Made by a program: the position numbers and the translations under genes
Origin: CAWCKS01 sp963763485
GTDB taxonomy: Bacteria; Pseudomonadota; Alphaproteobacteria; Rhizobiales; Xanthobacteraceae
Direction: 5' to 3'
DNA: 64,000 nt
Assembly (NCBI GenBank): GCA_963763485.1
Contig: CAVXOW010000008.1
Span: 372,001 to 436,000 of the forward strand
Shown: positions 27,782 to 37,664 of the stretch, in pieces
How positions within the stretch are numbered: the stretch's first letter is position 1
Layout: each line of letters opens with the position of its first letter
Notes under the pieces: model-generated
Told to the model about the DNA's origin: nothing
The model's database searches: none
The model's input: the letters and a program-made list of their open reading frames with translations, nothing else

Positions 27782-29095
27782 TCAGGCGCGAACTAGGCCC
27801 TCGAGAGGCTTCACAGCATCACTGTTTGGGAAGATCGTTGAAAAGGCTTCCTCCGGCACTTTCAGGTGTTCACGGAGCACGCCCATGGCCACGGCGCGCA
27901 GATCTGTCGTGGGCCGCAGATCCCGACCATCAAGCAAGTCCGCGTCCTTCAAACCCGGCCAATCAGCCAACACGCGGCCGCCCTTGACCGCTCCGCCGAG
28001 GACGAATGCGGCGCCTCCGGTGCCATGGTCGGTGCCGGCGGTTCCATTGATTCTGACGGTCCGCCCGAACTCCGTGACGATGAGCACCACCGTTTTGGCC
28101 CATACCTCGGGAGGCATATTTGCCTTGAGCGCATCAATGCCGCGGTCGAGCCCGAGATACATTTCAGCGAACTGACCGCCGAAATTGCCGTTATTCGGGC
28201 CGCGCAAACCTTGCTGATTTTGGTTGGCGTGGCTGTCCCAGTTGCCGAAGTCGATGGTTACGATCCGGGGGCCGGCAGGCGCCGACAGGAAGGTGCCGGC
28301 GGCCTTGGCATATTCCTGAAAGGCGATCGCATTGCCGAAGCCCTCCGACATGCCGTCGGACATGCCCATCGACATGGAGTTCGAAGACATGGAGTTCGAA
28401 GATATGGAGTTCGAAGATATGGAGTTCGGGCCCTCACCAATCTGGTGAGCCGACAGCCCTTTGGAGAGCGCCGGACCGAGCTGCGCGTCTGCCGCATACA
28501 GTGCGGCCAGACGTTGCAGTGTGTCAGGATCCGCCTTGGGCGCGGTCGGCGGCGACCAGGAGCCAACGGCTTCGTCGCCCCGCAGCGAGAGCGGCAGTGT
28601 CGGCCCAAGGCCCATCGCGACATCGGAGCGTCCAGTCCGGAACCTGGTTGGAAGCGCCTGGAGCGTGCGGTTCAACCAGCCGCTCTTGATCGACTTGTCG
28701 ACTGCTCCCCGATCAAAGGCGTCCTGCGCGTCAAAGTGCGAGCGATCGCGATAGTCGTGACAGGTGGCATGCACCACCATGAGCTCCCCTTGCTCGTAAA
28801 GCCCATGCATGGATTTCAGGTCGCGATGGAGGCCGAAGGTTTCGTTCAGCTTGAGTATATCGAACGGGCTGCCTGAACCCGGCGCCTCGTCGGCCAGCAC
28901 GCCCCGCACCGCACGGAACGATGGGTCGCCATAGGCCGGCACCGCGGACAATCCGTCCATCCCGCCGCGTAAGAAAATGAAGACGAAACGCTGGTCGGTT
29001 TCGACGTCCGCCATCGCCATCGTGGACGAGACGGTGTTCCACAGCGCCGCGCCGCTTAAGCCTTCAAGGCCATTCTTGCGATTATCCGTCATCAT
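27782..29095 (-). CDS. DUF1501 family protein
   Basis: 437 residues of the DUF1501 family, a sulfatase/AlkP-like fold. Visible blocks are VFIFLRGGMDGLSAVPAYGD near residue 38, HATCHDYRDRSHFDAQD near 110 and KTVVLIVTEFGRTVRINGT near 340. The usual twin-arginine signal is not evident here. A low-complexity insert of Asn/Ser/Met repeats occupies about residues 222-250. The start directly abuts the stop of the upstream DUF1800 gene, and the two families almost always occur as a pair. Function is not established; cell-surface or export-related roles have been suggested for such pairs. Confidence 0.88.
   Translation of the reverse strand: MMTDNRKNGLEGLSGAALWNTVSSTMAMADVETDQRFVFIFLRGGMDGLSAVPAYGDPSFRAVRGVLADEAPGSGSPFDILKLNETFGLHRDLKSMHGLYEQGELMVVHATCHDYRDRSHFDAQDAFDRGAVDKSIKSGWLNRTLQALPTRFRTGRSDVAMGLGPTLPLSLRGDEAVGSWSPPTAPKADPDTLQRLAALYAADAQLGPALSKGLSAHQIGEGPNSISSNSISSNSMSSNSMSMGMSDGMSEGFGNAIAFQEYAKAAGTFLSAPAGPRIVTIDFGNWDSHANQNQQGLRGPNNGNFGGQFAEMYLGLDRGIDALKANMPPEVWAKTVVLIVTEFGRTVRINGTAGTDHGTGGAAFVLGGAVKGGRVLADWPGLKDADLLDGRDLRPTTDLRAVAMGVLREHLKVPEEAFSTIFPNSDAVKPLEGLVRA
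28371..28430. repeat. Four-copy 15-base tandem repeat inside the DUF1501 gene
   Basis: Four consecutive units of GACATGGAGTTCGAA, with C/T variation at the third base and the last unit ending GGG. In the gene they encode the five-residue repeat SNS(M/I)S. The unit is a multiple of three, so copy-number change would keep the frame and only lengthen or shorten a flexible linker. Confidence 0.9.
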
Positions 29096-30688
29096 TTATC
29101 TCCGCTGAAAATCGGGGCTGGCAAGCGCGAGACCCAGCGCCTGCTGAGCCGAAGCCGCGCGCGCGACCTCGGTCTTGAGTTCCGGCGACGCAAGGTCGCC
29201 CAGGCTGTGGTTGAGATACGCAACCGGTTCAGACATCCGGTCGGCATGTTTTGCGGCAACGGTGAGCGACCACTCCACGCGCTTCAGCATGGAATCGGCA
29301 CCCGACCAATCAGCCCAGCGGTCGTACCAGCCTTGCGGCCCCGGCGCATTCCACGGACTCTGGCCCATCGACTTCACGTCGGCATAGAACGTCGCGATCG
29401 ACGCGCCGAGCTTCGCGTCCGGTTCGGTGAACTGGTCCAGATCCTTGCTCTTCAAAAAGCCGAAGGTATCGTTGGCGAGCCACGCCCAATAGTGCTTCTT
29501 CTGCACATAGGTCTCGAAATTGTACATCGATTGCGGCGGTACCGGCGCGTCACTGATCGTCAGGCCGAGCGAGCGATAGCAGGAGATCGCGTAATCCTCC
29601 GGCAGCTTCAGCTTCGACTGGGCCTGAGCCCAGGCTTCCTCGCTCTCGACGAGCGCGCGGGTCATCTCGGACAAATCAGTGTCGTTCGCGAGGTAGACTT
29701 TCGCCAGCCGGTCGACGAGGTCCGCAGTCGGTTCGTCCGCAACAAAGTGGCGGGCGAGTTTCGTCGCCAGGAACCGTGCCGTTTCGGGCCGGCGCGCGAG
29801 ATCGTACAGAACCGCCTCGCCCTGCTCCACGCCGCCCGCCTTGTAGGTCTTGCCGACCACCGTGACCTCGCCAGGCTCGTGCCACTCGGCGTGAAATACG
29901 AACCGGCCGGCCGGTTTTCCAGCCCGCCCATCGAGCTGGTAGGCCGCGTGCTCGGCGGCCGGATAGGTACTCCAGCCGGTGATGGCGTGGGCGAGCTGGA
30001 TCACGTCCGTCTGGGTATAGCCGCCCTCGACACCCATGGTGTGAAGTTCGAGAATCTCGCGGGCCAGGTTTTCATTGAGCCCGACTTTTTTCTCGCGGCC
30101 ATAGGTCGAGTTCGGTCCGATCGACAGGTGGTTGTCGAGAAACACCAGCATCGCCGGGTTCTGCGACGAGGCCAGCAGCATGTCGGAGAACTTGCCGGTG
30201 ACGTGCGGGCGGATGACCTCGCGCTCGTAGGCCCCGGTAACCACGCCGCACTGCTGTTTGATGGCCGGCACGACCAGGTGGTTCGACCAGAACCGCACCA
30301 GCCGTTCGTGAAACGGCTTGTCCGTGGTCATCGCAACATTGGTGCGTGCGCCGTACTCCAGCATGAAGTTTTCGGCGACCCATGTGACATAGCCGCCGAG
30401 CATCCGCGCGATTGAATGCCCGAGCCGATCGACTTCGCTTTGATCGCCAGCCTCCTTCGCCTTGCGCTGCGCCTCGTTCAGACCGCGGCCCAAGACCGAG
30501 TAGCGGTAGGAGTAGTTCTCGCGATGCTGGGCGGTGGTGGCGAAACCCTTAAACTGCTCCGGCTGGACGTAAGGCCCTTCCAGCTGCTCGAGCAGCCAGC
30601 GTTGCGGATTGGTTGCAGCCGCCTCCATCTCGCCCGGCCGCGCCCCGAGCCCAAACCGGTTGACCGCGATCGCCGCATTCTGGTTCAT
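29096..30688 (-). CDS. DUF1800 family protein
   Basis: 530 residues of the DUF1800 family. Hallmarks are an AVNRFGLGARPGE opening, RFWSNHLVVP in the middle, NENLAREILELHTMGVEGGYTQ near 225 and HFVADEPTADLVDRL near 320. No export signal is evident. First gene of a two-gene unit with DUF1501; its TAA is followed immediately by the next ATG. Biochemical role unknown. Confidence 0.88.
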   Translation of the reverse strand: MNQNAAIAVNRFGLGARPGEMEAAATNPQRWLLEQLEGPYVQPEQFKGFATTAQHRENYSYRYSVLGRGLNEAQRKAKEAGDQSEVDRLGHSIARMLGGYVTWVAENFMLEYGARTNVAMTTDKPFHERLVRFWSNHLVVPAIKQQCGVVTGAYEREVIRPHVTGKFSDMLLASSQNPAMLVFLDNHLSIGPNSTYGREKKVGLNENLAREILELHTMGVEGGYTQTDVIQLAHAITGWSTYPAAEHAAYQLDGRAGKPAGRFVFHAEWHEPGEVTVVGKTYKAGGVEQGEAVLYDLARRPETARFLATKLARHFVADEPTADLVDRLAKVYLANDTDLSEMTRALVESEEAWAQAQSKLKLPEDYAISCYRSLGLTISDAPVPPQSMYNFETYVQKKHYWAWLANDTFGFLKSKDLDQFTEPDAKLGASIATFYADVKSMGQSPWNAPGPQGWYDRWADWSGADSMLKRVEWSLTVAAKHADRMSEPVAYLNHSLGDLASPELKTEVARAASAQQALGLALASPDFQRR

Positions 30689-31408
30689 CGCTCACCTCCC
30701 TTGCAGCAGTTCGTTATCGTGCGTCAGGGCTCTCCACGATGAGGCGGCCCACAAGGACCCCGTCAATCTCGACCGGGACAGCTGCCGTGATCGTAGTCTG
30801 ATCCAGGCGAGCAGGTCGCGGCTTTAAAAACGAAATTCTGCAGTTCCTATTGCGAACGAGCGAGCGGGGCGCTCAAGCGCCACTCCAAAACGTCGCCGAG
30901 CGCCTTTAAGCATTCAGGCCCCGCCGAGCCCCATTGCTATCGCACCGACGACGAAGCCACAGGATGTGGCCGCCTGCAATGCGTCAAGCATGCACCGGCA
31001 TGTTCACGATCTTGCCTTTAACGTCCTCGTCGTCTGTATCGGACACCGCTCATGCTTCAGCGCGGGATGAGCAACCTCGTGCTCAACAAAACAAGATTCC
31101 ACGCGATAGAGAGCGCGACCAGGAAAGTCGCAGGACTTCGAACAGATACGCGAGATTGCGCATGAGCTGCAGGTGGTCGCTCGCCTTACCTTGATAACGT
31201 CGGCAAGAACGATCGCTCACCAGCGAGAAGCGGACGTCAGGATGACGTCCGATCAAGACTGTTAGTGCCGCCATTAGCTGACATACGCTTCCTAAGGCCG
31301 ATCGTCCTGTCAAAATGCGTACTTGACTGTGCGGCCGGTCACAGTCCGCCGGCAAGACCATGGATAGCATGTTGCCTCGTTGACGCGTCCGCAAAAGGAG
31401 TCACAGGC
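30689..31408. other. 720-base gap without a recognisable gene
   Basis: Divergent upstream region of the DUF1800 operon and the metalloprotease-like gene. No convincing coding frame. One notable symmetry is CGGACGTCA-GGA-TGACGTCCG at 31231-31251, a 9-base inverted repeat about 160 bases before the ATG at 31409, which could be an operator. A weaker GC-rich patch near 30830-30910 follows no clear pattern. Confidence 0.6.
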
Positions 31409-33818
31409 ATGTCCGGCATCAGCGTGGTTTTCGATCAAGCAACAAATACCCTGCCGTCGGGCTTCGTGAACGACGTAAACGCCGTCCTTGCCTATTTCGA
31501 GAGCGCGTTCAACGACACGATCGATCTTACTCTTCACGTCGGCTACGGAGAGGTGAACGGCACGACGCTGAACGCCGGCAGTCTCGGCCAGAGCAATTGG
31601 AACGCCAACAGCTTCACCTACTCACAACTCAAGACCGCCCTCACCAACGATGCGACCGACAGTTCGGATTCGACTGCCGTCGCGAGCCTGCCCGCCAGTG
31701 ATCCAATCAGCGGTACGCATACCTATTGGGTTACGCAGGCCGAACAAGAAGCCCTGGGGCTGCTTTCCTCCGGCACCGCCATCAACGGGTACGTTGGGTT
31801 CAGCAACACTTTCACGTTTGACTACGATCGCAGCAACGGCATTGCATCCGGCGCCTACGACTTCATTGGGACCGTCGCGCACGAGATTACCGAGGTGCTG
31901 GGACGACAGGTCGGAGTGCAGGAGAATGACGTCAACAACGCGCCCTCCGACTTCATATCCGACCTATTTCATTTTTCCTCCTCAGGCGTCCGCGACTTCT
32001 CGCGCGGCGGCTATCTTTCGGCGAATAACGGCGCGACCAATCTTGGCGATCTCAGCACCAGTGCGAGCGGTGACGCCGGAGATCTCGGCGGCAGCGTCAC
32101 CAACAATTCATTTCTCTCGTTCAGCAATCCGGGCGTCTACAACGACATCACGCCCTCCGATCTGACCTGGATGGACATCCTTGGGTATAATTACAGCGGA
32201 GACGATTTCGCCGCGAACTCCAACTTCTCAGGCGAAGTGGCGGTCGACGGTTCATCGTCGGGCAATATCGAGACGAGCGGCGATCATGATTGGTTCCGGG
32301 TGTTCCTGAACGCCGGGCAAAGCTACCGGATCGAAGAAAACGGAAGCTCGCTTTCCGATCCCTTGCTGCATCTCTACGACAGCTCATCGAACCAGGTTGG
32401 CCTCGACGACGACAGCTTCAATGGCGCCACGTTCTCGCTCAATTCACGGCTGTTCTATACGCCTTCGACATCAGGCTACTATTACGTCGACGCCGGAGCG
32501 TTCTCGACCCATCTAGGTACCTACACCGCTTCCGTGACCGCGGATGACTATGACGCGGGCATCCGGACAACCGGTAGTGTTGCCTTGGGCAGTTCGGCGA
32601 CCGGAAGCATCGAAACCTCGGGCGACCATGACTGGTTTCAGGTAACGCTGACCGCTGGCGTCAATTATCTGTTCCGGGAATCGGGCTCTGCCCACGGCCT
32701 TGGCTCGCTGTCAGATACTGTGATGACTCTTTACAACAGCGCTGGGACCCTGGTCGCCTCCAACGACGATTCCCGTGGAACCCTCAATTCGCAGATCATC
32801 TATACGCCGACTTCGAGCGGCACATATTACATTGACGCCGCTGCATTCGCTTCTCACACCGGCACCTATACTGTTAGCGCCTCGGTGTTGCCGGCACCCC
32901 TCGACACGAATGGCAATGGCTACAGCGATGTCGTCTGGCGTAGCAGCGCTGGCACGCTGGTGAATTGGAGTATGAGCGGCACCCAGATTTCGTCGAGCGA
33001 TATCATCAATGCCACGCCTGAACTCGTCCTGGAGTATCGCGGGCAACGGTGACTTTAACGGCGACAGCCACGCGGATTTGCTATGGCGGCAAACGAGCAC
33101 CGGCAGCCTCGTCGAATGGGGCATGAACGGCGCACAGATATCATCGAGCAATCTCATCAACGCTGCGCCCGACGCGTCGTGGAACGTGGCGGCTGTCGGC
33201 GATTTCAATGGTGATGGAAAGTCTGATATCCTATGGCGACAAGGCAGCGGCGGTACGCTCGCCGAGTGGCTGATGAACGGCGCGCAGATCTCGTCGAGCA
33301 AAGTCATCAATGCCACGCCCGACCCGTCATGGAGTGTCGCCGCAGTTGGCGATTTCAACGGGGATGGCCGATCCGACATCGTGTGGCGGAACAGCGGCAC
33401 CGGCGCTCTGGCCGAATGGCAGATGAACGGCAATCAGATTTCTTCGAGCCTGATCGGTGCGGCGCCCGACTCGTCGTGGCACGTCGCTGGTATCGGCGAC
33501 TTCAACGGCGACGGCAACGCCGACATGCTGTGGCGCCAGGATACCAGCAACACACTCGTCGAATGGCAACTGCGCGGGGCGAATATCATCTCGAGCGCCG
33601 TCCTCGGCGCCTCACCCGATGCGTCCTGGAACGTCGTCGAAATCGGTGATTTCAACAGCGACACCAAGTCCGACATCCTGTGGCGGCAAGGCGGCAGCGG
33701 CACGCTGGTTGACTGGCAGATGAACGGGACCCAGATCGCGTCGGACGTTGTCAACGCGACGCCTGACGCTACTTGGCAAATACAAGCCAAGCCCAACAAC
33801 TTGTCGATAACGGGCTGA
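31409..33818 (+). CDS. Large secreted metalloprotease-like protein with PPC-like and FG-GAP/VCBS repeats (one frameshift)
   Basis: About 802 residues. The ATG at 31409 has an AAGGAG site. There is no N-terminal signal, which suits type I secretion. An N-terminal protease-like domain carries the zinc motif VAHEITEVLGR near residue 155. Two PPC-like domains follow, each with SGDHDWF (around 290 and 410). About six tandem repeats of roughly 50 residues come last, each with GDFNGDGxSDILWR calcium-loop-like sequence. Between repeats one and two, near 33020, an extra A changes frame; removing it restores PDSSW, identical to sister repeats. Upstream and downstream frames would otherwise give a truncated protein and an orphan repeat block. 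Confidence 0.78.
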
Positions 33819-33920
33819 GAGCTTCCTCGCCCGGTTGCAGAGACCAAAGCCTAGGCGGCACGCTAGTGTTGAGATTCTTCAAGACGAGCCAAGGGTCTTA
33901 ATCATTTCACTCGGTGCCGC

Positions 33921-34160
33921 GAGCGGGATTCGAAACTGCCACCCTCACCTCACCTGTAAGCCCTTGTTCTTCCATTTGACTGAACTCCGTACTTTCTAGG
34001 CGAAGTACAGAGCCTCAGAGAAAAGCGGGGCCAGAGGACGCTTTTGGCTTAGGCTACGTCGTGGCCCGGTACGGAGCCAATACAAGAAACGGCCGCGTCA
34101 CAGACATTTGGTCGCAAGCGTAACCCTGCAGAGAACGGCCCGACTAAATCCTCGAATTGA
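33921..34160. repeat. Direct repeat A: tRNA T-arm-like scar plus ~220-base flanking segment
   Basis: Starts with GAGCGGGATTCGAA, identical over 14 bases to the T-arm/acceptor side of the tRNA-Ser gene at 37452-37538. The next 220 bases align with 37228-37440: blocks AAGTACAGAGC, TCAGAGAAAA, TACGGAGCCA and CCGCGTCAC are shared, and the distance from TTCGAA to the first CCGTA is 58 bases in both. Identity is roughly three quarters by eye. Interpreted as an old attachment-site scar of an element that uses the tRNA-Ser 3' end. The rest of 33819-34222 has no gene. Confidence 0.65.
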
Positions 34161-34222
34161 AATATCTGCTCCGAGCAGGAACAGTTAAAATCAGCCACGC
34201 TCACGGCCATACCTGATCTCCC

Positions 34223-35830
34223 TCAGGCATCCTCCAGGACCATGGCGGCGCATTTCTCCCCGATCATGATCGAAGGAGCATTGGTGTTGCCGCCGACAAC
34301 CAGAGGCATGATGGAGGCATCGGCGACGCGCAGTCCTCGAATGCCATGTACCCGCAGACGGGGATCCACGACCGCATCGCGACCCGTGCCCATCCTGCAG
34401 GTGCCGACAGGATGCAGGTTCGAGACGCCGCGATTGCGGATGTCCCCAATGAGTTGCTCGTCCGAGCGGACGGCGGGCCCCGGTACCACCTCTTCCGCGA
34501 TATATGGCTTGAGCGCTGGCTGTTCGGCGAGCTTTCGCGCCAGCCGAACGCCGCGGATCATGGCATCGACATCATGTGCGTTTTCCATGAACTTGAACTC
34601 GATCCTCGGCGGGGCGAGCGGGTCGCGGCTCGCGAGGCTCACCAGCCCGCGACCCTGCGGACGTAAGTGAACGGGAGACATGCTGAACCCCGGCCATTTA
34701 TGCGGGTGCATGCCGGTGCGGTCTCGGGTCTCGATTGACCAGAGATACGTATTGATCTGGAGATCGGGACGATTGAAGCGGGGGTCCGTGCGGGTCAGGA
34801 TGCCGGCATGCGTGGCGATGGCTGTCATCGGCCCATCTCGTCCAACCAAGTATCTGGCGCCGGCCGCAAGCTTTCGGAGCGGCGAGCGATGGAGCTCGTT
34901 GAAGGTACCGGTCTTGGTCGAGCGCCAGGCCACATACGAATTGAAGTGGTCGTGTAGGTTGGCGCCGACCGGCGCGAGGTCGTGCGTGACCTCGATACCC
35001 ATCTCGTTCAGATGGTCACCCGGTCCGATACCGGACAACAGCAGGAGTTGCGGCGAGCCGTAAACGCCGCCGGAGACGATCACCTCGCCCTTGGCCCTGG
35101 CGATCTCCATGCCACGGGACGTGCGGAACTCGACGCCAACGGCGCGGCCGTTCTCGATGACAATTCGTGTCGCATGCGCGTTCGGCTTGACCACCAGGTT
35201 CCGGCGACCTCTAGCCGGTTTCAGATAGGCGGTCGCGGCGCTCCATCGGCGCCCCTTGCCGACCGTTGCCTGATAGTATCCGGCGCCTTCCTGCGTCGCG
35301 CCGTTGAAGTCGCGATTGCGCGGAATGCCGGCCTGGACGGCCGCTTCGATGATCGCATCAATGATTTCGTGCTTGTAGTGTGCGTCGGTTACATTGAGCG
35401 GGCCACCGACGCCGTGGAATTCGTCCTCACCCCGCTCCTGGTTTTCGGCCTTGCGGAAGAAAGTCAGAACGCTTTCGTAGTCCCAGCCGACACAGCCGAG
35501 CTGACGCCAGCCATCGTAGTCGGCCGCCGTCCCGCGCATATAGACCATGCCGTTAAGCGAACTCGTCCCGCCGAGCATTTTGCCACGCGGCTGGTAGGAG
35601 GTGCGCCCGTTGAGGCCGGCAACGGGCTCACTCTCGAACCTCCAATTGTAGGTTTTGTGCGTAAAGAGCCGGGAATAACCGACTGGAATGTGTATCCATG
35701 GTGAGCTGTCGCGCCCGCCTGCTTCGAGCAAGAGCACCCGGTGGCGCCCCGTCTCCGAAAGCCGCGCTGCCACCGCACAGCCGGCAGACCCGGCGCCGGT
35801 CACGATGTAGTCGTAAGATTCCGTCTCCAT
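34223..35830 (-). CDS. GMC family FAD-dependent oxidoreductase (choline dehydrogenase-like)
   Basis: About 535 residues. The ATG at 35828-35830 has GGGGAG nine bases upstream; another ATG four codons earlier is also possible. N-terminal DYIVTGAGSAGCAVAARL and an EAGG ribose-binding end are followed by the GMC signature around GKMLGGTSSLNGMVYMRG near 85. The catalytic-region HPVGTCRMG (near 475) and the closing VADASIMP-type block are intact. Oxidises an alcohol with FAD. With the luciferase-like gene 137 bases upstream it forms the only cargo between two tRNA-scar repeats. Substrate unknown. Confidence 0.9.
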   Translation of the reverse strand: METESYDYIVTGAGSAGCAVAARLSETGRHRVLLLEAGGRDSSPWIHIPVGYSRLFTHKTYNWRFESEPVAGLNGRTSYQPRGKMLGGTSSLNGMVYMRGTAADYDGWRQLGCVGWDYESVLTFFRKAENQERGEDEFHGVGGPLNVTDAHYKHEIIDAIIEAAVQAGIPRNRDFNGATQEGAGYYQATVGKGRRWSAATAYLKPARGRRNLVVKPNAHATRIVIENGRAVGVEFRTSRGMEIARAKGEVIVSGGVYGSPQLLLLSGIGPGDHLNEMGIEVTHDLAPVGANLHDHFNSYVAWRSTKTGTFNELHRSPLRKLAAGARYLVGRDGPMTAIATHAGILTRTDPRFNRPDLQINTYLWSIETRDRTGMHPHKWPGFSMSPVHLRPQGRGLVSLASRDPLAPPRIEFKFMENAHDVDAMIRGVRLARKLAEQPALKPYIAEEVVPGPAVRSDEQLIGDIRNRGVSNLHPVGTCRMGTGRDAVVDPRLRVHGIRGLRVADASIMPLVVGGNTNAPSIMIGEKCAAMVLEDA

Positions 35831-35967
35831 CTGGCTCCCCATCGCCCTACTCCACTGCAATTCTGCTTTGCCGACACTTAGGGCCGGCTTCGGGACCCTG
35901 TCGAACCTAGGTGGCGGTGGAGGCAACGAAACGATCAAGCCTTTCGCCGACTCGGGGTTTAGGCACC

Positions 35968-37038
35968 TTAGGCGAACGCCTTTCGGATGCGCGCCCAGTC
36001 TGCCAGCGCGTGTTCGTGTCCGGGCACGAGCTGGATGGTGAACTGCGTGTAGCCCGCGCCGCGCAGCGCCTCGATGCGCTGCTTGATCTCGGCCTCGCTT
36101 GCCGTGAAAGAGGTGGCGCCGATCAACTCGGCGCTCACGAAGCGCTTCTCCTCGGGCTTCACGAACATCAGGTGCCCGCGATGGTTCTGCAGGTAGGGCG
36201 CATCCCTGGGCTCGAAGTCGCGCGCCAAGTCGATATAACCCTGCATCTCGGGCCTGGTCCTGGACACCATCGTCACACCTGGCGCCAGTCCGGCCAGCGC
36301 CTCATCCGCCGCACGATGCAGCATGACCGCCGCGCGCGGGCCGGCTTGCGCCATCGCACGATCGGAGTCCGCGGGTTCACCGTCGTTCAGCACACAGCCC
36401 AGCGCAAAGGCCGTCGCCTGAAAATCGCCGATCGCATGGCCGGCCTTCGACCAGGCGTCGCGCATGGCCTCGACCTCCTTGATGCCGTTCTCGACGTTGC
36501 CAACGAAGTAGATCCAGCCCGCCTTGAGCCTGGCTGTCAGCGCCTGGGTGCGCGGCCCGAAGGCCGAGAGATGGAGCGCGATCGGATCCCTGGTGTTGAA
36601 CAGAGGTAGCTCGGGATTGAGGAAACGAATCTTCTTTTTCTGCCCTTCCATCTCGAACTCGACCGTCTCGCGGCGCAGCAGGCCGTAGACTTGGTGGATG
36701 TAGGTCTCCATGTCCTTCACCTTGATAGCGCCAAAGCCCATCGCTCGCCGCGCGGTGAATCCCGTGCCGACGCCGAAGTCGATGCGGCCCGGGGCGAGCT
36801 GGTTCAGTGTCGCCAGCGCATTGGCGGCGACCGGCGCAATGCGGTTCGACGGCACCAGCACGCCGGTGCCGAGGCGGATGCGCCTCGTGTTCACGGCCGC
36901 CGCGCCCATGGCGACGAAACAATCCGCGCTCAACATCTGGGTGTCGTAGAACCAGGCATGGGTGAAACCGAGCTCCTCGGCTTCCTTGGTGACCTTCCAG
37001 GAATCTGCGGCCGTTGGCAGGGCGATGCCGAAATCCAT
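35968..37038 (-). CDS. LLM-class flavin-dependent oxidoreductase (luciferase-like)
   Basis: 356 residues with a GGAGGAAA ribosome-binding site. Bacterial luciferase-like TIM-barrel pattern: MDFGIALPTAADSWKVTKEA opening, RIRLGTGVLVPSNRIAPVAANALATLNQL near 55-85, then GRIDFGVGTGFTARRAMG. The family uses FMNH2 or coenzyme F420 for monooxygenation or hydride transfer; the cofactor cannot be decided here. It probably belongs to one catabolic cassette with the GMC enzyme. Confidence 0.88.
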   Translation of the reverse strand: MDFGIALPTAADSWKVTKEAEELGFTHAWFYDTQMLSADCFVAMGAAAVNTRRIRLGTGVLVPSNRIAPVAANALATLNQLAPGRIDFGVGTGFTARRAMGFGAIKVKDMETYIHQVYGLLRRETVEFEMEGQKKKIRFLNPELPLFNTRDPIALHLSAFGPRTQALTARLKAGWIYFVGNVENGIKEVEAMRDAWSKAGHAIGDFQATAFALGCVLNDGEPADSDRAMAQAGPRAAVMLHRAADEALAGLAPGVTMVSRTRPEMQGYIDLARDFEPRDAPYLQNHRGHLMFVKPEEKRFVSAELIGATSFTASEAEIKQRIEALRGAGYTQFTIQLVPGHEHALADWARIRKAFA

Positions 37039-37215
37039 TTGGTTTCCTCCGTCAACTCCTCGTTGTCTTCATGTCGTGCTCTCGGGCCACTCGAAACAGC
37101 CTACAGATTCTACTGAAATGTGTCCGGAGTTGAGAGTGAGACCAGACGAACCGCAGCGACCGAAAATCACGCTGGCAATTCAAGGGGGTTCGGTTTGTCG
37201 CCCTCGCAGACCAAG

Positions 37216-37440
37216 AGAGATTTCGAACCCGCCCGCAGATGCGCCCCGATAGACCTCTGATCTTCAACGAGAAAAAATTCCGTAGTTTGCCGGCAAAGTA
37301 CAGAGCTTCAGAGAAAATCGCCGGAAGAGAGCGATCTTGGGTTAGCTGACGCCATGGCCGAATACGGAGCCACTTCGAGAAACGCCCGCGTCACGGGCCA
37401 TTTGTTCGCCGCCTCAGATCTGCCGAGAACAGCTCTAATT
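37216..37440. repeat. Direct repeat B: second T-arm-like scar and flanking segment next to tRNA-Ser
   Basis: Begins with TTTCGAACCCGC, which matches the T-loop side of tRNA-Ser, then the diverged copy of the segment also found at 33935-34160. Repeat B ends against the 3' end of the intact tRNA-Ser gene. Together A and B bracket 34223-37038 in direct orientation. Confidence 0.65.
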
Positions 37441-37448
37441 CAAGGAAC

Positions 37449-37538
37449 TGGCGGAGAGAGCGGGATTCGAACCCGCGATACGGTTTCCCGTATACACACT
37501 TTCCAGGCGTGCGCCTTCAACCACTCGGCCACCTCTCC
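37449..37538 (-). tRNA. tRNA-Ser (anticodon GGA)
   Basis: Reads GGAGAGGTGGCCGAGTGG from 37538 downward. It has a 7-base acceptor stem, a D-arm, anticodon loop CTGGAAA (GGA, decoding UCC/UCU), a long class II variable arm and T-loop GTTCGAATC, and ends with G and an encoded CCA (37449-37451). All stems pair. It is the only complete tRNA in the window. Confidence 0.97.
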
Positions 37539-37573
37539 AACCGCGCCTGCGCCTTAAAGGCGCACGCATTTTC

Positions 37574-37630
37574 CGGAGAGACGCGCGCCGAAGGCGCGCT
37601 GTGCGCCTTCAACCACTCGGCCACCTCTCC
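37574..37630 (-). ncRNA. Mini tRNA-Ser-like element, copy nearer the tRNA (57 nt)
   Basis: Identical to tRNA-Ser for the first 30 nt (acceptor 5' strand, D-arm and first anticodon-stem bases). It then has a GC-rich hairpin GCGCGCCTTCGGCGCGC in place of anticodon, variable and T arms, then TCTCTCCG. The 5' GGAGAGG and 3' TCTCTCC can still form the 7-base acceptor stem. No CCA follows. It lies 35 bases upstream of the tRNA in its transcription direction. Whether it is transcribed is unknown. Confidence 0.55.
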
Positions 37631-37664
37631 AACCGCGCCTGCGCCCCAAGGCGCACGCATTTTC

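Noticed and set aside
28371..28430. Phase-variable on/off switch
   Set aside because: The 15-base unit keeps frame, so copy change cannot switch the gene off.
31083..31394. Minus-strand frame in the gap before the metalloprotease-like gene
   Set aside because: No ribosome-binding site or recognisable domain; Arg/Ser-rich composition typical of chance frames in GC-rich DNA.
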